A stretch of DNA of 64,000 nt from Mucilaginibacter kameinonensis (GTDB lineage: Bacteria > Bacteroidota > Bacteroidia > Sphingobacteriales > Sphingobacteriaceae): assembly GCF_003675385.1 (NCBI RefSeq), contig NZ_RCWZ01000005.1:248001-312000 (forward strand). The letters are read 5' to 3'. The notes beneath the pieces are model-generated. The model worked only from the letters and a program-made list of their open reading frames with translations, did no database searches and was not told the origin of the DNA. Positions 1 through 8,988 of the stretch are shown here, piece after piece (positions within the stretch are counted from its first letter, which is position 1; the number at the start of each line of letters is the position of its first letter). Made by a program: the position numbers and the translations under genes.

Positions 1-905
1 TTAAAACAAAAACACCGATTGACGAGCAGTCTATTTTTGAGGCGGCATCACTTTCAAAACCGGTATTTACCTATTGGGTTATGAAATTGGTTGACCGGGG
101 CCTACTAAACCTTGATACCCCGTTGTATAAATATCTTCCCTATCCGGATATCGCGAAGGATGAGCGATACAAGTTAATCACTGCCCGCATGGTGCTTTCC
201 CATCAATCGGGGCTTCCGAACTGGCGTTTCAATACTGCCGATTCTGCATTGCACGTTAAACCGGGCGCGCTTTACCTGAATTTTAAACCGGGCACTTCGT
301 TCGGGTATTCTGGTGAAGGTTTTCTTTACCTGGGCAAGGTGGTAGCGCATCTGCTTAATCTGTCATTACAAAATATGGAGCCTGTGTTTGAAAGAGAAGT
401 GGCTGTTCCGCTACACATGGCCCACAGTTCGTACACCGCTAATCCTTATATTTTGAAACATAAAGTAAAGGGCCACCAGGGTGGACATATAGACCCTGCT
501 AATGGATTAAACTGGCCGGTATTGCCATCTATGGGGATAGATTCAAATACATTTAACCCGGCAGCCTCACTACATACTAACGCCCTGGACTACGCTGCAC
601 TCATCATAGCATTGATGAAAGATAAAGGGTTAAGCCCGGCAAGCATCAGGGAGATGTATCGCCCGCAACTGAATGTTCCTCTTCCTGTGGATTTCCGTAA
701 AGCCGGTTATTCAACCTGGGGATTGGGTGTAGCAATTGAGCAAAAGCAATCAGATACCTTTTATGTCCATTCGGGTAATAACGGCAACTTTCAATCCGCT
801 TTTTTGATGGATAAAACCCGGCAATGCGGCTATGTGTTTTTTACCAATTGCGACCATGGCAACAGTTTTAATGAGAAACTGGAAGCTTTCCTTTCGCTTA
901 AATAG
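1..905 (+). CDS. Serine hydrolase, beta-lactamase/class C family (5' end outside window)
   Basis: Member of the serine beta-lactamase-like family (penicillin-binding-protein fold), which includes esterases, D-aminopeptidases and class C enzymes. The frame is open from base 3, giving 300 visible residues. The nucleophile motif S-L-S-K is encoded at 48-59, upstream of the ATG at 81, so that ATG is internal and the true start lies outside the window. The second box reads Y-S-G (about 307-315) in place of the usual Y-x-N, and the third box is H-S-G (about 766-775) near the C-terminus, as is common in this family. The stop is 18 bp before the thioesterase gene. Substrate and localisation cannot be told because the N-terminus is missing. 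Confidence 0.85.
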   Translation, partial: KTKTPIDEQSIFEAASLSKPVFTYWVMKLVDRGLLNLDTPLYKYLPYPDIAKDERYKLITARMVLSHQSGLPNWRFNTADSALHVKPGALYLNFKPGTSFGYSGEGFLYLGKVVAHLLNLSLQNMEPVFEREVAVPLHMAHSSYTANPYILKHKVKGHQGGHIDPANGLNWPVLPSMGIDSNTFNPAASLHTNALDYAALIIALMKDKGLSPASIREMYRPQLNVPLPVDFRKAGYSTWGLGVAIEQKQSDTFYVHSGNNGNFQSAFLMDKTRQCGYVFFTNCDHGNSFNEKLEAFLSLK

Positions 906-911
906 GATTGC

Positions 912-919
912 TATATTTG
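912..919 (+). promoter_or_regulatory. Bacteroidota -7 promoter element, TATATTTG
   Basis: TATATTTG matches the TAnnTTTG consensus of the Bacteroidota primary sigma factor exactly. It ends four bases before the ATG at 924, so the mRNA is predicted to be leaderless or nearly so. No clear -33 TTTG was identified. Confidence 0.5.
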
Positions 920-923
920 TTGC

Positions 924-1346
924 ATGGATACACCACTCCAACTTTCCACTTTTGAATCTGAATTTCGCGTTCGCCCCGATGATATAGATATGTTTCAGCA
1001 TGTGCATAACAGTAAATACTTTGACTATGTATTAGCTGCCCGTTATGATCAAATGGAGCGCTGTTACGGCATGGCCATGGAGAAATTTATGGAACGTGGC
1101 TTCGGTTGGGTGGTGCGCACCGCTCACGTTGATTATAAGCGTGCCTTAACCATGGGCGATCACTTTGTTGTGAAAACCGGTATCGAAAGTATAGACGACA
1201 AAGGCTGCCGTGTAAAGTTTACCATCACCAATAAAGCCACTAAAAAAATATGCTGCGATGGCTGGTTTGATTATGTGATGATTGATATGGCAACCGGTCG
1301 TGGCGCGAAGATCCCGCAGGATGTAATTGACCAATACCTTATCTGA
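924..1346 (+). CDS. Acyl-CoA thioesterase, 4HBT hotdog family
   Basis: 140-residue single hotdog-fold protein of the 4-hydroxybenzoyl-CoA thioesterase/YbgC type, predicted to hydrolyse acyl-CoA (or acyl-ACP) thioesters in the cytoplasm. The active-site region near the N-terminus contains D22 and H28-N29 in the D-x-x-x-x-x-H-N arrangement of this group, followed by the aromatic K-Y-F-D-Y of the central helix. Length is normal for the family. It stands alone: downstream xerD is convergent with only 3 bp between the stops. A second paralogue lies at 57550-57957. The acyl substrate is unknown. Confidence 0.85.
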   Translation: MDTPLQLSTFESEFRVRPDDIDMFQHVHNSKYFDYVLAARYDQMERCYGMAMEKFMERGFGWVVRTAHVDYKRALTMGDHFVVKTGIESIDDKGCRVKFTITNKATKKICCDGWFDYVMIDMATGRGAKIPQDVIDQYLI

Positions 1347-1349
1347 TCA

Positions 1350-2249
1350 TTAACTGCGGGGGTGAAACTGGTTTATCGTGCTTTTTAAATATTCCCTGTC
1401 CAGGTGAGTATAGATCTCTGTTGTAGTAATACTTTCGTGGCCCAGCATTTCCTGTACTGCGCGTAAATCGGCGCCGCCTTCAACCAAATGCGTTGCAAAG
1501 GAATGCCGAAAGGTATGAGGACTGATTTTCTTCTTTAGCCCCACAATTTCAACTAAGTCCTTAATGGTTAAAAAGATGATCTGCCGGCTTAGCCTGGTAC
1601 CGCGGCGGTTCAGGAAAACGTAGTCCTCTTCTCCTTTTTTTATAGGGTTATGCACCCGTACATTTTCTATCCAGAGTTTAAGCGCTTTTATAGCTTCGCT
1701 GCCTATGGGTACCAACCGCTCTTTATTGCCTTTGCCGGTTACTTTTATAAATTCAATATCGAGGTACAAATTTGAGAGTTTGAGCTCGGTGAGTTCGGAC
1801 ACGCGCAAGCCTGAGCCATAGAGTGTTTCAAGGATGGCCTTGTTGCGCATGCCCTCGGGTTTCGAAAGATCTAAGGCCGCTATGATCTTGTTGATCTCTT
1901 CATAGCTGAGCGTATCCGGTAGTTTTCGTCTGATTTTTGGCGATTCAAGCAATTCTGACGGATCGGTTTGGATGATATCCTCCATCAGCAGGTATTTATA
2001 AAAGGCTTTGATACCGGAAAGGATCCTGGCCTGTGATGAAGGGATCATGCCCAGCTCGTTTATCCAGTTTATAAATCCCCGCAAATTAGTTAAAGTAATT
2101 AATTCGGGTTTTAATTTAACAGGCTGTGAATCTGAGTATTGATACAGTTTTTCTATATCCCTGCTATAAGCCTGGATGGAGTTGTCGGACAGCGACTTCT
2201 CTAATTTTAAATATGCCTGAAAACCTTTTATTGCCGAACGCCAATCCAA
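1350..2249 (-). CDS. xerD: Tyrosine recombinase XerD-like
   Basis: 299-residue tyrosine recombinase with an N-terminal SAM-like core-binding domain (about 1-90) and a C-terminal catalytic domain. All catalytic residues are visible: R149 in GSGLRVSEL, K173 in TGKGNKE, H245 and R248 in HTFRH, H271 in LGHES and nucleophile Y280 in EIYTHL. Length and the lack of extra domains fit the housekeeping Xer recombinases that resolve chromosome dimers at dif with FtsK. It is divergent from aroQ with a 40-bp gap. XerC versus XerD identity is a judgement from general resemblance, since no partner is in the window. Confidence 0.88.
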   Translation of the reverse strand: MDWRSAIKGFQAYLKLEKSLSDNSIQAYSRDIEKLYQYSDSQPVKLKPELITLTNLRGFINWINELGMIPSSQARILSGIKAFYKYLLMEDIIQTDPSELLESPKIRRKLPDTLSYEEINKIIAALDLSKPEGMRNKAILETLYGSGLRVSELTELKLSNLYLDIEFIKVTGKGNKERLVPIGSEAIKALKLWIENVRVHNPIKKGEEDYVFLNRRGTRLSRQIIFLTIKDLVEIVGLKKKISPHTFRHSFATHLVEGGADLRAVQEMLGHESITTTEIYTHLDREYLKSTINQFHPRS

Positions 2250-2276
2250 TTGATTTTAGTTTTGATGATTTATAGC

Positions 2277-2284
2277 TAAGTTTG
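2277..2284 (+). promoter_or_regulatory. -7 promoter element of aroQ, TAAGTTTG
   Basis: TAAGTTTG fits TAnnTTTG and ends five bases before the aroQ ATG at 2290, again implying an extremely short leader. Confidence 0.45.
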
Positions 2285-2289
2285 AACTA

Positions 2290-2709
2290 ATGAAGATACA
2301 AATTATAAACGGCCCAAATCTGAACCTGTTAGGCGTTCGCGAGAAATCAATTTATGGCGATGCCAGTTTTGAAACCTACCTTGAAACCCTGCGCCAGCGC
2401 TTTGCAAACATCACCATTGATTACTATCAAAGTAACATTGAGGGCGAAATTATAAATAAACTGCATGAAATTGGTTTTAGTTATGATGGCATTGTGATGA
2501 ATGCAGGGGCTTATACCCATACTTCCATAGCTATTGCTGATGCCATTGCAGCTATTAACACACCGGTTATTGAAGTGCATATCTCTAACGTTCATAAGCG
2601 CGAAGAGTTCAGGCATAAATCAATGATAGCGGCCAATTGTCGTGGCGTAATTGCCGGTTTCGGGATGGACAGCTATCGCTTGGCCCTTGAAAATCTGATG
2701 CTTAAATAG
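2290..2709 (+). CDS. aroQ: 3-dehydroquinate dehydratase, type II
   Basis: 139-residue type II dehydroquinase, which converts 3-dehydroquinate to 3-dehydroshikimate (third step of the shikimate pathway). The family signature NGPNLNLLG is at 7-15, the flexible lid with catalytic Tyr22 follows, the substrate-binding N71-A-G-A-Y-T-H is present, and the catalytic His97 is in EVHISN. Length is typical for a dodecameric type II enzyme. No other aromatic-pathway gene is adjacent. The usual lid reading GxRE is slightly changed to GVREKSIYG, which keeps the key arginine. Confidence 0.95.
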   Translation: MKIQIINGPNLNLLGVREKSIYGDASFETYLETLRQRFANITIDYYQSNIEGEIINKLHEIGFSYDGIVMNAGAYTHTSIAIADAIAAINTPVIEVHISNVHKREEFRHKSMIAANCRGVIAGFGMDSYRLALENLMLK

Positions 2710-2719
2710 TATAAAAATA

Positions 2720-2760
2720 TTTTATCATTTTGATAAAACGCTTTTGCAATTAAAGCGTTT
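2720..2760. terminator. Two adjoining hairpins between aroQ and mscS
   Basis: TTTTATCA (2720-2727) pairs with TGATAAAA (731-738 of the same block, 2731-2738). AAACGCTTT (2736-2744) pairs with AAAGCGTTT (2752-2760). The two stems share bases and cannot form together. They follow the aroQ stop by about 10 bp and precede mscS by about 30 bp, so a terminator or simple spacer is likely. An attenuator-like switch is only a possibility. Confidence 0.35.
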
Positions 2761-2788
2761 AAACTTTGCTTTTAGCTTATAGTTTCAG

Positions 2789-5329
2789 ATGCCTAAAATA
2801 TTCAAAGTAGCCGCGCTAACCTTACTTTTTGTTACACTGTTATCCAGTGTTGATACGTTTGCTCAAACCAAAAAGAAAAAAACACATTCGGTAAGGGATT
2901 CGCTTCGCGCCTCTATCCTATCTCGCGACTCGATGATGCGGGCGCTTAAACGCTCGGATACATCCGTAAATAACTTGCTGCAAAAGGTTGAATATTATAC
3001 ATCTGCCTTTAATCAGATTAAAAGCAATCTTTCAAAAAAGTTAGATACTGCCGATATCAGTACGAAATTGCCGTCGTTTGAAAGGCGGGTTACCCTTATT
3101 AAATCGCTTATTGATAACGATAAATCAAGTACCTTGAGGTACTTATATACCATAAGGGACGTGCTCACCCGCAGTGATGACCAGCTTGACTTGTGGCAGG
3201 AGCAACTTGCAGATATTAACAGCAAACTTGTTCAAAACCAGAATGATCTTGATGCCATATCCCGTGATAGTGTTTTAAAGATCCTGCCGGCTGATAGTTC
3301 GCTGGCTACTACTTATCTTATTCAGAAAATAGCTATCGACAGCAAATATCATCGTTTGGACACCACCAATAAAAAGGTGATGGTAAAGATAGGCTTGCTG
3401 CAAAACCGTACTTCGGCCGTTTATATTTCGATACTCGACCTTAAAGACCAGATTGATACCAAAATCCGGGATTTTAGTATCAGGGCCATGTCGCAGGAGT
3501 ACAGCAACATCTGGAACATGAATGCCGATGAGGGCAGTGATTTCGGCACAGCCACCAAAGCTACTGCCGACATGAACGCGAAGCTTTTTAACTTTTTCAT
3601 CGGCCGGGATATCCTGATCCACATTGGAGGTTTAGTGTTGTTATTCGCGTTTTTTGCCTGGGTACGTGCCAGCAGGCGCAGAATACTACGTGATAATGAT
3701 ACGCCCGAAAGTGTGTTCAGTCAGGCCAGTTATGTTGTAAATCATCCTTTTGTATCGTCGCTTATCATTACGTTCACGCTGCTTCCTAATTTTTATGACC
3801 ACCCGCCTGTGGTTGTACTGGAAATGTTTTTGCTGGTCCTGATGATAGCCATACTGTACATGGTGAAAAAATCGTGCCCGGCAACTATGTTCCGCTTTAT
3901 GCTGCAGTTGTTTGGCATTACTATCCTTTACAGCCTGAGCAATCTTTATATCCAGGTAACTAATTTCGACAGGGTTGCTATTTTGATTTTAGGCTTTGCC
4001 GCATCGGTAGTAAGTTTCAGGTTTTTATCAAAAGTGCGTAGGGCTAAGGATGAGTACCTGCCATATACCAGCTTTATACTTAAGGTTTTTATATTTTTCC
4101 AGGGAGCCTCCTTTTTTTGCAATGTTTTTGGCCGCGTAAGTCTGGCTAAGATCATTGGTGTTAGCATAGTATACAATCTTTGGCTTGCCCTGGCAATGTA
4201 TTACATTGTGCACATCATTATGGAGGCACTTTTCCTGCAACTGGAAGCAGGCAAAAAAAGCAACAACCTCACCTCGTTCATCGATTACAAATTATTGCAA
4301 AATAAGTTCAGAAGCGTATTGAGTATACTGGCTACCATTCTTTGGCTGGTTATGCTCACCCAAAACCTGAATATTGAAGATACTGTATTTGACTCCCTGG
4401 GCGATTTCCTGACCAAGAGCCGGAGTATAGGTGGTACCAATACGCAATTCACCTTTCAAAGCGTAATCATATTCGTGGCTGTGATCTGGCTTTCTTCTAT
4501 CGCTTCAAAGATCATCAGCTATTTATATGATGTTGCCGCCAAGCACGCCAATGATATCGATGTAGCCAAGAAAAAGAACCGAACTTCTACCCTGCTGATC
4601 CGTATTGGAGTGATAGCTTTAGGTTTCTTCCTGGCCGTTGCGGCTTCGGGGGTCCCAATTGATAAAATAACCATCATAATCAGTGCTTTTGGTATAGGTA
4701 TCGGTTTTGGTTTACAGAACATTGTAAACAACCTGGTATCGGGCTTGATATTGGCCTTTGAGAAACCTATTCAGGTTGGCGATATTATCGAGGTAGATAG
4801 CCGTTCAGGTACTATTATGGATATTGGCATTCGTGCCAGCAAGATAGCTACAGCTGATGGTGCGGAAGTGATCATTCCAAATGGCGACCTGATATCGCAT
4901 CACGTAATTAACTGGACCTTAAGTAATAATAACCGCCGGGTTGAATTAATTATTGGGGTGGCATACGGTTCGGACATAGAAAAAGTAAAAGGAGTATTGT
5001 TGAGCGTATTGACCAACCATGATGATATCATGTCCCAGCCTTCACCATCTGTGTTTCTGCATAACCTGAACGAAAGCTCGGTTGATTTCCGGGTGTTTTT
5101 CTGGGCCGCCGACATCAATACCTGGCTGGGACTAAAAAGCCGCGTATTGGGCAATATTTATGATGCATTCAACAGGGAGGGTATTGATATACCATTCCGC
5201 CAGCAGGATGTGCGGGTAATATGGCCTAAAGGCTTGCCTCCTATTAAAATAGAAGCGCCGGGACTAAGTAGCACTGAAGAAGAGCAGGGTACAGACGATA
5301 CTAAAACTCCGAAGGATCAAGATCAGTAA
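2789..5329 (+). CDS. Large MscS-family mechanosensitive channel
   Basis: 846-residue inner-membrane channel. It has a signal peptide (about 1-25), then a long periplasmic, helix-rich region (about 30-265), a block of about ten predicted membrane spans (roughly 270-650), and the conserved MscS pore and beta domain (about 615-800). The pore helix region shows the glycine/alanine-rich stretch around GIGIGFGLQNIVNNLVSG, which is the MscS TM3 signature. The architecture resembles the large MscK/YbiO/YnaI-type channels rather than the small 286-residue MscS. The acidic C-terminal tail ends in a 29-bp tail-to-tail overlap with the convergent glycosyltransferase. Role: release of osmolytes on hypo-osmotic shock (family knowledge). 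Confidence 0.9.
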   Translation: MPKIFKVAALTLLFVTLLSSVDTFAQTKKKKTHSVRDSLRASILSRDSMMRALKRSDTSVNNLLQKVEYYTSAFNQIKSNLSKKLDTADISTKLPSFERRVTLIKSLIDNDKSSTLRYLYTIRDVLTRSDDQLDLWQEQLADINSKLVQNQNDLDAISRDSVLKILPADSSLATTYLIQKIAIDSKYHRLDTTNKKVMVKIGLLQNRTSAVYISILDLKDQIDTKIRDFSIRAMSQEYSNIWNMNADEGSDFGTATKATADMNAKLFNFFIGRDILIHIGGLVLLFAFFAWVRASRRRILRDNDTPESVFSQASYVVNHPFVSSLIITFTLLPNFYDHPPVVVLEMFLLVLMIAILYMVKKSCPATMFRFMLQLFGITILYSLSNLYIQVTNFDRVAILILGFAASVVSFRFLSKVRRAKDEYLPYTSFILKVFIFFQGASFFCNVFGRVSLAKIIGVSIVYNLWLALAMYYIVHIIMEALFLQLEAGKKSNNLTSFIDYKLLQNKFRSVLSILATILWLVMLTQNLNIEDTVFDSLGDFLTKSRSIGGTNTQFTFQSVIIFVAVIWLSSIASKIISYLYDVAAKHANDIDVAKKKNRTSTLLIRIGVIALGFFLAVAASGVPIDKITIIISAFGIGIGFGLQNIVNNLVSGLILAFEKPIQVGDIIEVDSRSGTIMDIGIRASKIATADGAEVIIPNGDLISHHVINWTLSNNNRRVELIIGVAYGSDIEKVKGVLLSVLTNHDDIMSQPSPSVFLHNLNESSVDFRVFFWAADINTWLGLKSRVLGNIYDAFNREGIDIPFRQQDVRVIWPKGLPPIKIEAPGLSSTEEEQGTDDTKTPKDQDQ

Positions 5330-6335
5330 AATGGATTTTCTTTTTCACAAAGAAAGCCCAAACAATACTGCCTTTGAATATACCGGCAGTGTTTTGCGGT
5401 GCATCACCTTTCGCCTTTTGCCTTTTGCCTTTCGGCTTAAATAAGCTTAATACAAAGCTTTGGTGTGCCCTGCTTACTGCCCAGGCATCTTTGCGCTTGC
5501 CTTCCATTAAAAACCGGATCAAAGCGAGCAGATCCATCATGAAACGGATACAGATCACCCAAAAGGCCCGACCGAATGGAAGGTTCTTTTTTATAAGAAA
5601 CAGGTTGTTCCGGAAGTTGAGGTAAGTTTTAAAAGGATTTTCGGCATTAAGCGTGCCGCCGCCAACATGGTATATGGTTGATTGCGCGCAATACATCACC
5701 TTGTAGCCCATGTTTTTTAAACGCCAGCAAAGGTCAATTTCTTCCATGTGGGCGAAAAAGCTTTCATCAAAGCCCCCAACCTCATCCCAGATGCTTTTTT
5801 TGATAAATAATGAAGCGCCTGAAGCCCAGAAAACCTCACCTGATTGCTCATATTGCCCATTATCTTTCTCCAGTTCATAAAAGATCCTGCCACGGCAAAA
5901 CGGGTAACCATGTTTATCAATAAAACCACCGGCAGCACCGGCATGCTCAAAGTAATCTTTTTGAGCATATGACCTGATTTTAGGTGCAGCAGCGGCTATT
6001 AAGCTGTCACTTTCCATTAACGCTATGACAGGCTCTATCCAGCCGGGTATAACTTCAACGTCTGAGTTAAGGAGGATATAATAATCAGCATTAACCTGGG
6101 CCAATACCTTGTTATAGCCACCTGTAAAGCCGTAGTTTTTATCGTTTTGTATGATCCTTACCGAAGGATAGTTTTCGCGCATAAACGCTACAGAATCATC
6201 GGATGAGGCATTGTCGCCCATCACAATCTCCAGGTTAGGATATGTTGATGATAATACTGATGGAAGAAATTGTTTAAGGTACTTTAGGCCGTTCCAGTTT
6301 AAAATAACTACAGCAACTTTGGGTGTATGGGTCAT
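5301..6335 (-). CDS. Glycosyltransferase family 2
   Basis: 344-residue GT-A glycosyltransferase. The N-terminal nucleotide-sugar domain starts VAVVILNWNG; the DxD-like metal motif is in LLNSDVEV; a conserved acidic EEIDLCWR segment follows, as in rhamnosyl/GT2 enzymes acting on cell-surface polysaccharide. A hydrophobic segment near 255-275 suggests membrane association. The start overlaps the stop of the upstream acyltransferase by 4 bp (ATGA), so the two are co-transcribed and probably both serve envelope glycolipid assembly. Near the C-terminus a lysine-rich stretch (KPKGKRQKAKGDA) is encoded by an AAAGGC-type mini-repeat, so this tail is probably not functionally constrained. Confidence 0.9.
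   Translation of the reverse strand: MTHTPKVAVVILNWNGLKYLKQFLPSVLSSTYPNLEIVMGDNASSDDSVAFMRENYPSVRIIQNDKNYGFTGGYNKVLAQVNADYYILLNSDVEVIPGWIEPVIALMESDSLIAAAAPKIRSYAQKDYFEHAGAAGGFIDKHGYPFCRGRIFYELEKDNGQYEQSGEVFWASGASLFIKKSIWDEVGGFDESFFAHMEEIDLCWRLKNMGYKVMYCAQSTIYHVGGGTLNAENPFKTYLNFRNNLFLIKKNLPFGRAFWVICIRFMMDLLALIRFLMEGKRKDAWAVSRAHQSFVLSLFKPKGKRQKAKGDAPQNTAGIFKGSIVWAFFVKKKIHFTDLDPSEF
5407..5436. repeat. AAAGGC-type mini-repeat inside a coding region
   Basis: Four imperfect units of a CCTTTTG/CCTTTCG heptamer (TTTCGCC, TTTTGCC, TTTTGCC, TTTCGGC) lie in frame within the C-terminal part of the glycosyltransferase gene. The same motif type occurs at 19470-19499, 51767-51796 and in the 28974-29095 region. 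Confidence 0.7.
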
Positions 6336-7216
6336 CTATGTAAATCCTCCGGCTTAAACTTCCATCTCCGGTGCGACCATAACCAATATTGCGGTTCTCG
6401 TTTAATCATTCCCTCCAGGTATTTCACGTGCATATCTGTTATTTCGTGTTCGGCAGTTTCTTTTGGTGTTTCGGTAAGCGGGACCAGTGTATATTCATAA
6501 TATCCGCGCTTTACCCTTTTCATGTCGTAAAAAACAACAGCGGCATCTATTGTTTTAGCAATTTTTTCAATTCCCAAAAACATAGCAGTTGGCTGATTCA
6601 AAAAATTAGCGAAATAGTGCGTATCGCTCGCCACCGGTGTTTGATCGCCCACCAGTACAGTAACAGTAAGTTCCTTGCGGTATTCGATCATTTTACGTAA
6701 GGTTTGTTTCATTGCTATGGGTTGTCCGCCAAACCTCGACCGGATCTCGATAAAGAAATCATTAAACGTATGGTTGTTTAAAGGTTTGTAAACAATCATG
6801 AACCGTTTATCGGTGACAAAGTTAAAATTGAGGGCCGCCATTTCCCAGTTGCAATAATGACCGGCAACTGCAATAATACTCTTACCTTTAGCAAAGTATT
6901 CAAATACAAGCTCGGAGTTAGTGGCCACTACCCTTTTCCTGATCTGTTTTTCTGATATGGTAATCATTTTAACGGTTTCCACAATCAGATCGGCCAGGTA
7001 ACGGTAGTATTTACGCTCAATATCATGCCGCTCCTGGTCTGTTTTTTCGGGAAAAGCATTGCGCAGGTTTTGCTGTACAACATCGCGTCGATAATTAACA
7101 ATGTAGTAAACAAAAACAAACGCTATATCAGATAAAATGTATAAAAGCCAAAAGGGAAGCAGCGATATAAGGTATAAAATTAATATACCTAACTTAGTAA
7201 AGCCCTTTTTTATCAT
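6332..7216 (-). CDS. Lipid A biosynthesis acyltransferase, LpxL/HtrB family
   Basis: 294-residue membrane-anchored acyltransferase (hydrophobic segment about 8-40) of the late lipid A acyltransferase family, which adds secondary acyl chains to Kdo-lipid A. The HX4E catalytic motif is present as H-Y-C-N-W-E in AGHYCNWEMA. The ATG at 7214-7216 (MIKKGF) is preferred over an in-frame start 26 codons upstream, which would overlap the divergent WbqC-like gene. Transcribed together with the GT2 gene (4-bp overlap). The exact acyl position cannot be told from sequence. Confidence 0.9.
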   Translation of the reverse strand: MIKKGFTKLGILILYLISLLPFWLLYILSDIAFVFVYYIVNYRRDVVQQNLRNAFPEKTDQERHDIERKYYRYLADLIVETVKMITISEKQIRKRVVATNSELVFEYFAKGKSIIAVAGHYCNWEMAALNFNFVTDKRFMIVYKPLNNHTFNDFFIEIRSRFGGQPIAMKQTLRKMIEYRKELTVTVLVGDQTPVASDTHYFANFLNQPTAMFLGIEKIAKTIDAAVVFYDMKRVKRGYYEYTLVPLTETPKETAEHEITDMHVKYLEGMIKREPQYWLWSHRRWKFKPEDLHR

Positions 7217-7251
7217 TATTTTTGCAAATTTCGAGCACAAACATAAAATAT

Positions 7252-7863
7252 ATGATTGAAAAAGGCGCTGTGTTACCGATGTTTTATCTTCCACCGGTAG
7301 ATTATTTTGTACAGATAAATACGTATAAGCCTGATATACTGATAGAAAGAGAAGAGCATTTTCCTAAACAAACTTATCGTAACCGGGCAAATATTTGCTC
7401 GCCCGATGGCGTACTGGCATTGGTAGTGCCGGTGATTAAAGGTTCAAAAAATCATACGAAAGTTAAAGATGTAAAAATAAGTTACGACTTTATGTGGCAG
7501 CGCCTGCACTGGCAAAGCTTACAGGCCTGTTATCGCCGTTCGGCTTATTTTGAATTTTACGAAGACGATTTTGCGCCTTTTTATGAAAAACAAATTACCT
7601 ATTTATTTGATTATAATCAGGAGCTTTTGAACCTGCTGCTAAAGCTTACCAAAATAAAAACGGAATTAAATTTTACGGATGAATATCAGGCCGAATATCC
7701 TAACCTGCACGATTTTCGGTTTTCTATCCATCCAAAAAAAGAAAGCGAAATGCAGCAGAAACCATATTTTCAGGTATTTGAAGACCGCGGGGGCTTTATG
7801 AAAAACCTGAGCATCATTGACCTGCTGTTTAACCAGGGGCCGCAAACCATAAACTATTTGTAA
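7252..7863 (+). CDS. WbqC-like family protein
   Basis: 203-residue cytoplasmic protein resembling the WbqC family, whose members sit in polysaccharide gene clusters; biochemical function is not established. Conserved features visible are the early LPPVDYF segment, the repeated aromatic/charged positions (HFPKQTYRNR) and the WQRLHWQSL block. The ATG at 7252 gives the normal start MIEKG; a TTG ten codons earlier would run into the divergent acyltransferase promoter. It ends exactly one base before the corA start, so these two are an operon, while its divergent neighbours make lipid A and glycan. Confidence 0.8.
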   Translation: MIEKGAVLPMFYLPPVDYFVQINTYKPDILIEREEHFPKQTYRNRANICSPDGVLALVVPVIKGSKNHTKVKDVKISYDFMWQRLHWQSLQACYRRSAYFEFYEDDFAPFYEKQITYLFDYNQELLNLLLKLTKIKTELNFTDEYQAEYPNLHDFRFSIHPKKESEMQQKPYFQVFEDRGGFMKNLSIIDLLFNQGPQTINYL

Positions 7864-8988
7864 ATGAATGGCAATTTGAAGCGTTTACGCTTTAAAAAAC
7901 ATAAACGTGCAGGCAATGTAGGCGACAGACCAGGCACCATCAACGTGCCCAGCGATGCGCTTAAGCCCATTGTCTCAGTTTATTCGTATAATAAGGATGA
8001 GCTGGTAACCTGCGAAGGCAAGGATATAAAAACGGCCTTAAAACAACTTAACAAATGTGATAATCACACCCACTGGATTAAGATAAATGGTTTGGGCGAT
8101 GCCGATCTGATTGAACAAATTGGCTTGCATTGTAATATTAATTCTTTGGTTTTGGAGGATATAGCCAATACCCATCAACGCCCCAAATTTGATGAGTATG
8201 ATGATTATGCATTTTGTACCAGCAGGATAGTTCATTTCAATAAAGAGAATGAGATTATTAACTGCCAGTTTTCGGCCATTATTAAAGATAACATCATTGT
8301 AAGCTTCGAGGAAGATCACACAGATCGTTTTGATGCGGTAAAGGCTCGGTTGAAAGCCGGTAAAGGGGCCATTCGTACTGCTGGGCCGGGTTACATGTGC
8401 TACGCACTTACCGATACAATAATCGACAACTATTTTGTTCTGCTTGCGCAGATTGGCGATCATCTGGACGCGCTTGAAGATAAACTTTATGAAAGTGCCG
8501 ATAAAACGATCATGTTTGATGCCCAGCAACTAAAACGTACGCTTATTGTTGTACGCCGCGCCAGCTGGCCAGAGCGGGATAAGATCAACGACATGATCCG
8601 GTCGGAAAGTCCACTGATAACACCGGAAGTTAAATTGTTTTTGCGCGATGCCTATGATCATTGTATCCAAGCTATGGACCTTATCGAAAACTATAAAGAG
8701 GTTACATCAAGTATCATTGACCTGTACCTATCGATGGTGAGCAACCGCATGAATGAGATCATGAAAGTGCTTACCATTATTTCGGTGATTTTTATCCCGC
8801 TTACCTTTATTGCCGGTATTTACGGCATGAACTTTTCGCGCCAGGATGATAAAGGCCATGTCCTTCCGGATAATATGCCCGAGCTTTACTGGCGTCATGG
8901 CTATGTATATGCTATTGTATTTATGCTGTTGATCGCGGTTATACAGGTTTTTGTATTTTGGAAAAAGGGATGGTTTAATCGTTTGTAG
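7864..8988 (+). CDS. corA: CorA-type magnesium/divalent cation transporter
   Basis: 374-residue CorA family channel. A large N-terminal cytoplasmic funnel domain (about 1-300) is followed by two C-terminal membrane helices (about 302-325 and 348-370), with the invariant Y-G-M-N signature at the end of the first helix. The periplasmic loop between the helices is acidic (DDKGHVLPDNMPE), as expected for Mg2+ attraction. The first 25 residues are basic and variable. The stop codon TAG is followed at once by a CCCCCC repeat block. Another Mg2+ transporter, mgtE, lies at 47400-48755. Confidence 0.93.
   Translation: MNGNLKRLRFKKHKRAGNVGDRPGTINVPSDALKPIVSVYSYNKDELVTCEGKDIKTALKQLNKCDNHTHWIKINGLGDADLIEQIGLHCNINSLVLEDIANTHQRPKFDEYDDYAFCTSRIVHFNKENEIINCQFSAIIKDNIIVSFEEDHTDRFDAVKARLKAGKGAIRTAGPGYMCYALTDTIIDNYFVLLAQIGDHLDALEDKLYESADKTIMFDAQQLKRTLIVVRRASWPERDKINDMIRSESPLITPEVKLFLRDAYDHCIQAMDLIENYKEVTSSIIDLYLSMVSNRMNEIMKVLTIISVIFIPLTFIAGIYGMNFSRQDDKGHVLPDNMPELYWRHGYVYAIVFMLLIAVIQVFVFWKKGWFNRL

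Noticed and set aside
81..905. Gene start at the ATG at 81
   Set aside because: The SxxK motif of the enzyme is in frame upstream at 48-59, so the ATG is internal.
7222..7251. TTG start for the WbqC-like gene
   Set aside because: Ten extra codons would overlap the divergent acyltransferase promoter; the ATG at 7252 fits the family start.
8038..8529. 163-codon open frame antisense to corA
   Set aside because: CorA is clearly coding here and the antisense frame shows no recognised family.
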